Source: JAPHTQ01 sp046484535 (lineage in GTDB: Bacteria; Pseudomonadota; Gammaproteobacteria; Thiohalomonadales; Thiohalomonadaceae). From it: DNA of 19,253 bases. The position numbers and the translations under genes were made by a program. Positions 6,863 to 13,708 of the stretch are shown here, piece by piece (within the stretch, counting starts at the first letter, position 1; every line of letters starts with the position of its first letter). The stretch is from assembly GCA_046484535.1 (NCBI GenBank), contig JAWOIT010000046.1:1-19253 (forward strand), written 5' to 3'. The notes below the pieces were generated by a model. The model saw only the letters and a program-made list of their open reading frames with translations. It was not told the DNA's origin and ran no database searches.

Positions 6863-7036
6863 CTAAATAAGCGATCCGAATACCTGTACACTTGGGAGGT
6901 GCCCACACGCCTGACAGGACCGTCGGCCGTAGGGACACGGCCGCCGAGCATACAAGGATGTATTCACTGCGTGTCCTGGCAGGCGTGTGGACACTTCGTA
7001 ACGGCAAAGTGTTCTCGCATTCGGAACTCTATTTAG
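6863..7036. repeat. 174-bp nested inverted-repeat element
   Basis: Successive segments pair in order. CTAAATA (6863-6869) pairs with TATTTAG (7030-7036), CCGAAT (6876-6881) with ATTCGG (7019-7024), and ACACTT (6888-6893) with AAGTGT (7007-7012). An 18-bp arm, CCACACGCCTGACAGGAC (6903-6920), then pairs with 6973-6990 with one mismatch. Inside the loop a further perfect hairpin CGGCCGT-agggac-ACGGCCG occupies 6924-6943. Such nesting is not expected by chance. It may be a structured RNA or a miniature mobile or palindromic repeat. The two short open frames across it are judged non-coding. Confidence 0.7.
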
Positions 7037-7044
7037 CGTCAGGC

Positions 7045-7070
7045 AAAAAAAACCCGCCTTGTGGGCGGGG
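7045..7070 (-). terminator. Intrinsic terminator of the TonB-dependent receptor gene
   Basis: On the minus strand a stem CCCGCC-cacaa-GGCGGG (7053-7069) is followed directly by eight T's (7045-7052). It lies about 75 nt downstream of the receptor stop. The plus-strand reading lacks a T tract, so it acts for the minus strand only. Confidence 0.9.
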
Positions 7071-7081
7071 TTGTGTCAAAT

Positions 7082-7108
7082 CGCCTGCCCGGTAGAACCG
7101 GGCGGGCG
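7082..7108. repeat. GC-rich hairpin after the receptor stop codon
   Basis: CGCCTGCCCGGT (7082-7093) pairs with ACCGGGCGGGCG (7097-7108) around AGA with one wobble position. It precedes the intrinsic terminator on the minus strand and has no T tract itself. It could protect the 3' end of the transcript. Confidence 0.6.
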
Positions 7109-7144
7109 GGAGGTGCAACACATGGTAAGAATCGGTTACTGAAA

Positions 7145-9169
7145 TCAGAACTTATAGGCGGCATTGAGGTAGTAATAACGCCCCGGTTCGTTTATCAGCA
7201 TGACATCACCCTCGGCGTCGAACAGCAGGGTGAGATCCTTGTAGGTATTGGTGGTGGCGTAGGTCTCGTTGGTGAGGTTATCCACGCCGGCGGTCAGCTC
7301 GATATTCTTGGTCAGCGCATGCTGCGCCTTTAGGTTGAACACCTGATAACCGTCGATCGCCTGTTCGCCGTTATCTTCATCGAAATGCGTCCAATCGTCG
7401 ACGGCCACCATCTCCAAACGGGCGGTGCTGCCGGCGGCATAGTCGTAATTGAGCGCCAGGTTGAGCTTGGCCGGCGGGATCTCCGCCAGGTCCTTATCGG
7501 TCTGCCCTTCCAGCGGCTCATCCTTTTCTCCACGCTGGTAGGCCAGACCGAGATCGAAATAGACCGTATCGGTGGCAAACCAGGAGCCGGTCAGGGAGCC
7601 GCCGTAGATGGTGGCGTCGATGTTCTCGAAGGCGTTGGTGGCCTTGTCGGCGTTATAGTAGATGTAATCCTCGAGCATGCTGTAGAAGAATTTCACTTTG
7701 AGCGTGGCGCTGTCAAATCGCTGCTCAGCCCCAAAATCGAATTCGGTATTGGTGGTCTGCTCCAGATCCGGGGTGCCCACCTCGGGCTGCATCATACCCA
7801 TCGCCGAGAAGAAGTAGAGCTCACGGGCATCGGGCACGCGGTTGGCGCGGCCGACGCCGCCGAACAGGCGGGTGCCGCTTGTAAGTTGGTGATCGACAAA
7901 GACATTGGCGCCGATACCCGTATAGTCATTGTCGGGCTGATCCATATTGCCCGCGGTCTCGATGTGGGTGTCATCGTAGCGCAGACCGGTCTTGACCGAG
8001 GTGGCGCCGAAACGCTTTTCCAGCTCGGCAAAAAAGGCGCGGTTGGTGGTGTCCACATCGTCGATACTGATGCGTCCGTCTATCATAGAGGCCATCATGC
8101 CCTCTTTTTCATACTCACCGTCCCAGTTTCGCACACTGGTATCGACGCCCAGAATCAGGCCGGTGTCGTTGTCCAGGTCGGTGCGGTTTTTGATCTTGAA
8201 ACCGTTCACCTCGGTGGTCAGGGCGCTGACCATCTCGTTATCCGAATCGGTCGCCCCTGAGGTGGTGCGGTAATAGGTCGACATCGGGTGGTCGACCCGT
8301 GAGTTATAGTAATTAAGATCCAACGCACTGGAGTAGGCGCCCAGGTTGCTGATGGTGTACTCGGCATTGAAGATGTCCGAGTCGTCGTAGAGCGCATCCA
8401 TCTTGCTGGAAGGGTAGAGCACATCGTCACTGCGGTTGGTGGTGTAACTCAGGCGCAGCTGCTGGTCATCGGTAATATCCGCATAGATCTTACCCATCAT
8501 GGTCTGTTTCTGATAGGCCTCCTGATCCTTGTACTCATCCTTATACTGCACACTTGCGGCCGGGCCGCTCAGCCCGAGATTCTCGATCTGCTGATAAAAA
8601 TCGTTGCCATCCCCGTCCTCATATTGATCGCTGCTCTCATTGGAAGCACTGATCAGAATACGGAACCGCTCGCTGCCGCCGCTGACGGTGGCGTACTGCT
8701 TGCGGTAGTTCCAGCTGCCCACGTTGACGCCCGCCTCGCCATGCGTCTCTTCGGACGGCTCTTTGGTGGTTATGCTCACCGCACCGCTCAGGGTGCCGAA
8801 GTTCTCCACATCGTAGGGGCCTTCGGTGATATCCACCCCCTCGATATTGTTCGTAAGAACATGCGAGGTCGGCGGGTCCATGCGGTTGGGGCAGGCGCCG
8901 TAGACCTTGGCGCCGTCGATAAGAATGTTGATGTTGTCCTTCTTCTGCCCGCGAACGATGATGTCATTGGCGATGCCGCTTCGGCGCACCAGAGAGACCG
9001 ACGGCACCTTCTTAGTCAGGGCCTCGGCCAGATCGGCGGACTTGAGCTCCTCGCCGCTGACATCGCTAAGCCGGGTCGCCTCCACTTCAATCGACAGGGA
9101 TTCGTTTTCCGCTTCGGCGGCCTGCAATGTCGGTGCACACAGCAACAGAAGACAGGCGTATTTTTTCAT
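7145..9169 (-). CDS. TonB-dependent outer-membrane receptor, OprC/NosA copper type
   Basis: A 674-residue outer-membrane receptor with a signal peptide (1-17 or 1-20), a plug domain (about 28-140: LAEALTKKVPSVSLVRRSG, IIVRG, INILIDG, GPYDVENFGTLSGAV) and a beta barrel ending in the terminal aromatic YKF expected of outer-membrane proteins. The plug has GACPNRMDPPTSHV, placing C93 and M97 as C-x3-M, and the barrel has H294-P-M296 as H-x-M. OprC of Pseudomonas binds copper with exactly this C-x3-M / H-x-M set, and the ACPNRMDPP block is typical of OprC/NosA proteins. Copper uptake energised by TonB is therefore the likely role. AAGGA lies 7 nt before ATG. No nos, TonB or copper-handling genes are in view. 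It is the only confidently coding gene in its transcript, ending at the terminator at 7045-7070. Confidence 0.93.
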   Translation of the reverse strand: MKKYACLLLLCAPTLQAAEAENESLSIEVEATRLSDVSGEELKSADLAEALTKKVPSVSLVRRSGIANDIIVRGQKKDNINILIDGAKVYGACPNRMDPPTSHVLTNNIEGVDITEGPYDVENFGTLSGAVSITTKEPSEETHGEAGVNVGSWNYRKQYATVSGGSERFRILISASNESSDQYEDGDGNDFYQQIENLGLSGPAASVQYKDEYKDQEAYQKQTMMGKIYADITDDQQLRLSYTTNRSDDVLYPSSKMDALYDDSDIFNAEYTISNLGAYSSALDLNYYNSRVDHPMSTYYRTTSGATDSDNEMVSALTTEVNGFKIKNRTDLDNDTGLILGVDTSVRNWDGEYEKEGMMASMIDGRISIDDVDTTNRAFFAELEKRFGATSVKTGLRYDDTHIETAGNMDQPDNDYTGIGANVFVDHQLTSGTRLFGGVGRANRVPDARELYFFSAMGMMQPEVGTPDLEQTTNTEFDFGAEQRFDSATLKVKFFYSMLEDYIYYNADKATNAFENIDATIYGGSLTGSWFATDTVYFDLGLAYQRGEKDEPLEGQTDKDLAEIPPAKLNLALNYDYAAGSTARLEMVAVDDWTHFDEDNGEQAIDGYQVFNLKAQHALTKNIELTAGVDNLTNETYATTNTYKDLTLLFDAEGDVMLINEPGRYYYLNAAYKF

Positions 9170-9303
9170 TTTACGTTCCTTACCTTATAAGTCATGACAT
9201 CGGGATGGATAAACGGTGAACCGGCAGGCGCGACGATGATGCGCCATAACGGTTCGACAATGGCATAAGCCTGAGCAAATAACGGGCCAAACCCGCAACT
9301 CAT
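9166..9303 (-). CDS. Possible 45-codon upstream frame coupled to the receptor gene
   Basis: A frame beginning MSCGFGPLFAQAYAIVEP and ending in TGA overlaps the receptor ATG as ATGA, an arrangement typical of translational coupling. Against it: no clear Shine-Dalgarno, no recognisable family, and the receptor's own AAGGA site lies inside it. It could be a leader peptide, the worn C-terminus of a neighbouring gene, or chance. It is listed because it covers most of the receptor's 5' region. Confidence 0.2.
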   Translation of the reverse strand: MSCGFGPLFAQAYAIVEPLWRIIVAPAGSPFIHPDVMTYKVRNVK

Positions 9304-9343
9304 TGATATTCTAATTGCTCTTGAGAGTTCCGCTTGCCAAGGC

Positions 9344-9370
9344 AAAAAAAACCGCGGCATATGCCACGGT
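9344..9370 (-). terminator. Intrinsic terminator after the invertase-murI-UDG unit
   Basis: ACCGTGGCA-ta-TGCCGCGGT on the minus strand (9351-9370) forms a 9-bp stem with one mismatch, followed by T's (9344-9351). It lies 37 nt beyond the stop of the gene at 9407 and separates this unit from the receptor gene. Confidence 0.85.
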
Positions 9371-9406
9371 TTTCCGGGGATATCACACAGTCAGTGGGTG
9401 AATTTT

Positions 9407-10081
9407 CTACGCCTTAACCTTTAGCTGACGCAGGCGCTGCTTGAGCAAGTCGGGAAAGCGTTTATACCAGGTGGCGTTAAGCGGAGAGGGATGGGGCAGG
9501 GGGTAGAGCTTTATCTGTCGGCTTTTACCGTCCGCATCCTGAATATCGACCTCGGTCCAGGATTCGAAGCGATCCTCGCGGGTCCAGAAGACCTCCAACT
9601 GTTGTTTGATTTCACGCTCGCGGTTGATGGCGAACCAGAGAAAGGCCTCGCGCCCCAGGGTGATGACCGCCTCGCCGTTCCAGGCGTTGACCAGCAGGTC
9701 CGCCACCAGCGGCTGAAACTGTTTTTTCACCTTCATCGACCAGGCCTTGTTGCCCACCGGTTTGTAGGGCACGGTGTTGGCCCAGAAAAAACCCTTGCCC
9801 ACCTCGACTGAGGCGTCAAAACCGGGCAGGCCCTCACCATAAAGATGCTCATAGATCGCACCGCGCACCTTCTGCCCGCCGGCGCCGATAAACGGCATCT
9901 GATGCTGCACCTCGTCCCGGCCCGGATCACGACCGAAAAAGGCGACGGGGGTATCCGCCTCGCCCATGCCGATCACCGGCTCGCGCCAGTCCTTGCCGAA
10001 GGTTTCATAGACACCCACATCGATCCCCGGCAGTTCAGCGGCCAGGGCGCGCAGTTTTTCACGTCGTTGTTTCGGGTTCAT
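9407..10081 (-). CDS. Uracil-DNA glycosylase superfamily protein without Fe-S cysteines
   Basis: A 224-residue protein of the uracil-DNA glycosylase superfamily. Motif 1 is FFGRDPGRDEVQHQMPFIGAGG (48-69), followed by FFWANTVPYKP (98-108) and the C-terminal motif LPHPSPLN (195-202), which in these enzymes holds the catalytic or uracil-contacting histidine. The protein contains no cysteine at all, so it cannot carry the 4Fe-4S cluster of family 4/5 enzymes, and the usual GE-x-PG is GRDPG. It may be a diverged glycosylase or a relative with another substrate. The start at 10081 lies 23 nt inside murI, with only a weak GAG upstream, which indicates coupling. It is the last gene of the unit and is followed by a strong terminator. 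Confidence 0.82.
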   Translation of the reverse strand: MNPKQRREKLRALAAELPGIDVGVYETFGKDWREPVIGMGEADTPVAFFGRDPGRDEVQHQMPFIGAGGQKVRGAIYEHLYGEGLPGFDASVEVGKGFFWANTVPYKPVGNKAWSMKVKKQFQPLVADLLVNAWNGEAVITLGREAFLWFAINREREIKQQLEVFWTREDRFESWTEVDIQDADGKSRQIKLYPLPHPSPLNATWYKRFPDLLKQRLRQLKVKA

Positions 10082-10931
10082 TCTCGTTTTGACTCAACTC
10101 TTCATTACTACCAGCCGGCGGGACATCGGGGAGTGGCTCGACCTCGATCGGAGCCCCCAACAGGCGGGAGAACATCTCCCGCTGGGACTCAGGCTGTGCG
10201 GTGGTATAAAAACGGGTATTCGCCCCTGCCTTGGCGGGATTCAACAGCGCCCCCTGCTCCAGCAGATATTTCAAGCGGCGGGCCACCGCCTCACCGGTGT
10301 CGACCACACTCACCTTCGGCCCGACCAGCCGCTCCAGCAGCGGCCGCAAAAAGGGGTAGTGGGTACAGCCGAGCACCAGCGTATCGGCGCCCCGTGCGGT
10401 GATGGGCTCCAGATATTGCTTGAGCAGCTGTGCCGTTTCGGGAGTCTCAAGGGCCAGTCGTTCCACCTGTTCGACCAGTCCGGGGCAGGCCTGGATGATC
10501 ACCTCCCGGTCGCCGGCAAAACGGCGCACCAGATCCGCCATACGCCGACTCTCGACCATGCCCGCGGTGGCGAGGATGCCGACCACGCCGCTGCGGCTGC
10601 TCTGCACCGCCGGCTTGACCCCCGGCTCCATTCCCACCACGGGCATCGCATAGCGCTCGCGCAGCGACTCCACCGCGGCGGCGGTGGCGGTATTGCAGGC
10701 GACCACCAGCGCCTTGGCGCCGCGCTCGACCAGCGCCGCGGCGACGGCGTTGACCCGCTGGCGGACAAAGGCCGGGGTCTTGTCGCCATAGGGAATATAA
10801 GCGCTGTCGGCGGCGTAGAGCAGCGCCTCGTTCGGCAGTAGCCGGTTGATCTGCCGCAACACCGACAGACCGCCGACACCGGAGTCGAGAATGCCGATAG
10901 GGGCATGGCTGGAAGAGGTGTGGGCGCTCAC
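10059..10931 (-). CDS. murI: Glutamate racemase
   Basis: A 290-residue cofactor-independent racemase that interconverts L- and D-glutamate for peptidoglycan synthesis. The two catalytic cysteines are C79 in VVACNTATA and C189 in LGCTHYPFLRPL, with D16 in GILDSGVGGLSVL and the substrate-binding YIPYGDK (45-51). GMEPGVKPA (100-108) and GILATAGMV are also as in the family. The start is GTG at 10931, with GGA about 12 nt upstream. The C-terminus carries about 20 extra polar residues (NEELSQNENEPETTT) overlapping the next gene. It starts 16 nt after the invertase stop, so it is probably read from the invertase promoter, an unusual partnership for a cell-wall gene. The enzyme appears intact. Confidence 0.97.
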   Translation of the reverse strand: MSAHTSSSHAPIGILDSGVGGLSVLRQINRLLPNEALLYAADSAYIPYGDKTPAFVRQRVNAVAAALVERGAKALVVACNTATAAAVESLRERYAMPVVGMEPGVKPAVQSSRSGVVGILATAGMVESRRMADLVRRFAGDREVIIQACPGLVEQVERLALETPETAQLLKQYLEPITARGADTLVLGCTHYPFLRPLLERLVGPKVSVVDTGEAVARRLKYLLEQGALLNPAKAGANTRFYTTAQPESQREMFSRLLGAPIEVEPLPDVPPAGSNEELSQNENEPETTT

Positions 10932-10947
10932 TGCTTATACCATTCCG

Positions 10948-12303
10948 CTATTCGTAACACATCGCGTCGAACAGTTCGCCCGAGGCGGGGTTTTCCATCA
11001 ACTCATACGCCAGGATATAGGCCGCGGCGCTCCAGACCTGATTGAAGTTGGCGCGCCGCCCCACCAGGCTGCCCAGCCGACCGTCATAATACTCGGGCCA
11101 GTGATCGTTCTGCAGCCGGTTGCCGATCCCGTAAAAGGCCTGTTCGGCCAGGTCCATCCGCCCGGTGCGCCGCGCCGCGCCGATAAAGGCCCAGAGCAAC
11201 ACCGGCCAGTTGCCGCCGTTGTGATAGGACCAGGGGGCGTTTTTCGGGTCGCTGCCGGTCATGAACTGCCACTCCGTGCCCTCCACCGCCGGGTAGACGA
11301 TCTTCAGCGGCGTCTCCCCCACCAGCTGATCCCAGTGGTGGTGATAGAGGCGCATGATCGCCTGCGACTCCTCTTCGCTTGCCAGCCCCATCAGGATCGC
11401 CAACAGATTACCCATGGCGAAGAAGCGAAAGTCCACCCGGCTCGGGCCCACGTTGCCCACCAGGTAACCGGTGTCGGGCTTGAGCCAGCCGTCGATCCAG
11501 TCGGGGATGCTCTCGGGATACACATTGAGCACGTTGCGCGCATCCGGGCCGAACTCCTCCGAGTAGTACCGGTGGATCTCGTTGAGACGGCTGCGCCCCA
11601 TCCAGTAGTAGATACGCACATAGGAGCGCAGGGCGCTGTTGCGGATGCGGATGGTGCGGCAGAGACCCTCGTTCTCGTCGCACTCCTCGAGCAACTCCAG
11701 CGCGGTGTTGAGCATGCCGAAATAGAGCGCCTGGATCTCCAGCGGGTGGCCGTAAACCCCCATGCGCCGGTCGATCATGAACGAGCCGTCCGGCACCAGC
11801 ATGGTCGGCGCGGCCTCGAAACTCTCCTTCAGATAGAGGTCCAGGGTCTGGCGCATACACTCCTGAACCGCCGGGGTGCGGGCAAACTCCCAGTCGCCGG
11901 TGATGCGCACATAGGCGCGCAACAGGAACATCCACCACATGGCAGAGTCCACCGGCGCGACCCGGCCGATGGCCATCTCGCCGAAATCGGCCAGCAGGCG
12001 CTCTTCGCCGTTTTCGCTGATCACCCGAAAACTGGCCGGCATCAGACCGATGGCCCGCTGGTGGCCCGGCATCACCGACTGCTGACCGCGCAGGCTCATC
12101 ACCGTCTGCAGGAAATTGCGCACGATGGCGTAATTCCCACGCAGCAGAAACACCAGCGCCGAGGGGACGAAGTCGCGCACGAAGCACTCCTCGTAGTTGG
12201 GCGCAACGGGATTGGGGTCGCAGGCGGCCGCCGTCCCCACCGGTTCGCCCCGGTAGGTGATGATCGACTTCTCCAACAGCTCTGTGGCGGAATGATATGG
12301 CAT
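10948..12303 (-). CDS. Alkaline/neutral invertase, glycoside hydrolase family GH100
   Basis: A 451-residue cytosolic-type invertase that hydrolyses sucrose to glucose and fructose; no signal peptide is present. GH100 motifs run throughout: EECFVRDFVPSALVFL (38-53), DFGEMAIGRVAPVDSAMWW (106-124), VPDGSFMIDRRMGVYGHPLEI (170-190) and, near the C-terminus, NGGNWPVLLWAF and WPEYYDGRLGSLVGR. The Asp of IDRRMG (D178) corresponds to the catalytic acid reported for cyanobacterial InvA, by memory of the alignment. GH100 enzymes are best known from plants and cyanobacteria, with scattered proteobacterial members. The ATG at 12303 has no evident Shine-Dalgarno. It heads a unit with murI and the UDG-like gene and is divergent from the Pho-box gene. 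Confidence 0.94.
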   Translation of the reverse strand: MPYHSATELLEKSIITYRGEPVGTAAACDPNPVAPNYEECFVRDFVPSALVFLLRGNYAIVRNFLQTVMSLRGQQSVMPGHQRAIGLMPASFRVISENGEERLLADFGEMAIGRVAPVDSAMWWMFLLRAYVRITGDWEFARTPAVQECMRQTLDLYLKESFEAAPTMLVPDGSFMIDRRMGVYGHPLEIQALYFGMLNTALELLEECDENEGLCRTIRIRNSALRSYVRIYYWMGRSRLNEIHRYYSEEFGPDARNVLNVYPESIPDWIDGWLKPDTGYLVGNVGPSRVDFRFFAMGNLLAILMGLASEEESQAIMRLYHHHWDQLVGETPLKIVYPAVEGTEWQFMTGSDPKNAPWSYHNGGNWPVLLWAFIGAARRTGRMDLAEQAFYGIGNRLQNDHWPEYYDGRLGSLVGRRANFNQVWSAAAYILAYELMENPASGELFDAMCYE

Positions 12304-12361
12304 GGTGCGGATAATACCAGCGTTATCGGCCCATGGCAGCGGGCCGGACAGGGAATGTGGA

Positions 12362-12401
12362 CTGTAACACTGTTGTCACCAATCTTTCACACAACTGACA
12401 T
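12362..12401 (+). promoter_or_regulatory. Pho box: four PhoB half-sites at 11-bp spacing
   Basis: CTGTAAC (12362), TTGTCAC (12373), CTTTCAC (12384) and CTGACAT (12395) each differ from the PhoB half-site CTGTCAY at one position. They are separated by 4-nt spacers (ACTG, CAAT, ACAA), so starts fall exactly every 11 bp. The last half-site ends 10 nt before a -10-like TAGCAT (12412-12417), the spacing of E. coli pho promoters, where the box replaces the -35. Orientation points to the 68-aa protein at 12493. Confidence 0.85.
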
Positions 12402-12411
12402 CTTTGCCCCC

Positions 12412-12417
12412 TAGCAT
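12412..12417 (+). promoter_or_regulatory. -10 element of the Pho-type promoter
   Basis: TAGCAT matches TATAAT at four of six positions and lies 10 nt downstream of the Pho box, giving an expected transcript start near 12424 and a leader of about 70 nt. In that leader CCCGGC (12429-12434) can pair with GCCGGG (12441-12446). Confidence 0.6.
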
Positions 12418-12492
12418 GGCCGGGGAATCCCGGCACTCGGGCCGGGGCTCAACATCATTTCCGGTTCAATCGCTATGTGAGAGGTCAGGGCA

Positions 12493-12699
12493 ATGCAGGA
12501 ATTTACCATCGTCAATATCGAAAAGACCCAACCACCGGCCAATGGACTGGGCGGCGACTGGTATCAATACACCATCGTCAACGGCAGCACGGAGATAAAG
12601 GGGTTGCGTTGCGGTTCAAAGACAGAGGTGAAGGCGTTCGCGGAGTCTTCCACCCAGCGCCTGAACAGCCGCAACAAAGCAGCCTTCCAGCGCAACTAA
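12493..12699 (+). CDS. Small protein of unknown function, 68 aa, Pho-box controlled
   Basis: A 68-residue soluble protein. GAGAGG and AGGG precede the ATG (8 nt from GAGG), and it is the first gene after the Pho box. The N-terminal part looks beta-rich (FTIVNIEK, DWYQYTIVNGSTEIKGLRCGS), with one cysteine (C40). From about residue 44 it looks like a single charged helix (EVKAFAESSTQRLNSRNKAAF). There is no signal peptide, membrane span or enzyme motif. I believe similar small proteins occur in other gammaproteobacteria but cannot name a family. It is monocistronic, its stop 7 nt from the end of the convergent TPR gene. The Pho box implies expression under phosphate limitation; the molecular role is unknown. 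Confidence 0.82.
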   Translation: MQEFTIVNIEKTQPPANGLGGDWYQYTIVNGSTEIKGLRCGSKTEVKAFAESSTQRLNSRNKAAFQRN

Positions 12700-12706
12700 A
12701 CCGGGA

Positions 12707-13609
12707 TTACGCCGATGAGACCTCATCGGAGATCAGCTCGATAAACCTCTCGTTGTCCTTGAGCTTCTCGAAGCTGCTGTCATGAGCGGCATCATCGCGG
12801 AAGGCCGGTGACAGCTCGATCGCCCGGGAGAGATCGCCGAGTGCCTCCTCCAGCGAGCCGACCTCGGCGAAGGCGCAGGCGCGCTGATAGTAGGCGTGAC
12901 CGTTCTCCGGGTCGATGGCCAGGGCGCGGTTGCAGAGGCTGCGCGCCCAGCTGGTCTCGCCCAGCGCCAGCGCCTCGTCCGCCTTGTAGGTCAGTGCCTC
13001 GGTGTCGTCCGGTTTGATCGCCAGGATTTGATCGTAGATGGCGATCTTGTTCTCCGGCTGCGTCTCCTGGGTGGCCTTCAGCCAGAGCGAGTGGATCTCA
13101 TTGGTGATCGAGAGCTGGTGCTGGGTCGAACGGATATTCTCCGACTTCTGGTGCAGCTCATCCTCGATCCGCCTGAGGCGCTCCTCGAAGGTCTCGGAGA
13201 TCCGCGCCACCTCCTGCTGCGCCAGCTGCTCCACCTTCTCCTTTACCTCGCGCATCGAGTTCCAGCCCAGAATCACCAACAGCGCGGAGACCGCCGCGAT
13301 CACATAGAAAAAATAGGTGATGGTATCGACCGCATAGGTCATGCTGCGATCAGCCACGGAGAGCTCCCGGTCGGTGACCGTGCTTATCATCGTGGCGCGC
13401 TGATCGGCCATTTCCTGGCGCAGCTGCTTGAGCTCATCCAGCACGTATCGTTCCACGAACGGATTGTAGAGCGGCTCTTCCAGCTGCCCGATCTTCTCAT
13501 CCGCCTTTTTGTCCATCCGCTGCTGAACCTCATTCTGCTGCCCCGCTGCCGACAGCGGTGTAAGCGACAGGGTTACAATCAGGGTGATGAGAGAAAGAAG
13601 TTTTTTCAT
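12707..13609 (-). CDS. Membrane-anchored coiled-coil and TPR protein
   Basis: A 300-residue protein with an N-terminal signal peptide or anchor (MKKLLSLITLIVTLSLTPLSAAG), a probably periplasmic segment (24-96), a membrane span (about 97-116, YFFYVIAAVSALLVILGW), a charged coiled coil (about 118-165) and TPR-type repeats (about 168-270). The repeats read AIYDQILAIKPDDTEALTYK, ARSLCNRALAIDPENGHAYY and ALGDLSRAIELSPAFRDDA. Basic and charged residues just after the span put the coiled coil and TPRs in the cytoplasm. The ATG at 13609 is preferred for its normal signal-peptide start and nearby GGAA; an ATG four codons upstream has no site. It probably scaffolds a protein complex; partner unknown. 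It is convergent with the Pho-controlled gene, 7 nt apart. Confidence 0.85.
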   Translation of the reverse strand: MKKLLSLITLIVTLSLTPLSAAGQQNEVQQRMDKKADEKIGQLEEPLYNPFVERYVLDELKQLRQEMADQRATMISTVTDRELSVADRSMTYAVDTITYFFYVIAAVSALLVILGWNSMREVKEKVEQLAQQEVARISETFEERLRRIEDELHQKSENIRSTQHQLSITNEIHSLWLKATQETQPENKIAIYDQILAIKPDDTEALTYKADEALALGETSWARSLCNRALAIDPENGHAYYQRACAFAEVGSLEEALGDLSRAIELSPAFRDDAAHDSSFEKLKDNERFIELISDEVSSA

Positions 13610-13708
13610 ACCGGATTCCATGGTCTTAAATGGCTAAGGCTTTGCGCGTTTGAAAAACCATAATATCAGTTTGGCCGGAGGATTGTTGCTCACCCCGGCA
13701 CATCGTGC

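Noticed and set aside
6842..7095. Two overlapping 64-67-codon plus-strand frames
   Set aside because: They run through the nested inverted-repeat element and the minus-strand terminator, have no usable ribosome binding site and change frame across the hairpin arms.
7385..8260. A 291-codon plus-strand frame inside the receptor gene
   Set aside because: Antisense shadow of the TonB-dependent receptor; low-complexity Val/Gly/His-rich translation.
9303..9316. A possible FNR- or Fur-like site (TTGAT...TAATT) before the receptor gene
   Set aside because: The right half does not match ATCAA and the Fur pattern is only loosely met; AT-rich promoter sequence explains it.
10846..12414. A 522-codon plus-strand open frame opposite the invertase
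   Set aside because: It is antisense to GH100 invertase, whose conserved motifs are unambiguous; the long frame reflects high GC codon bias. It has no family motifs, and it also covers the Pho box.
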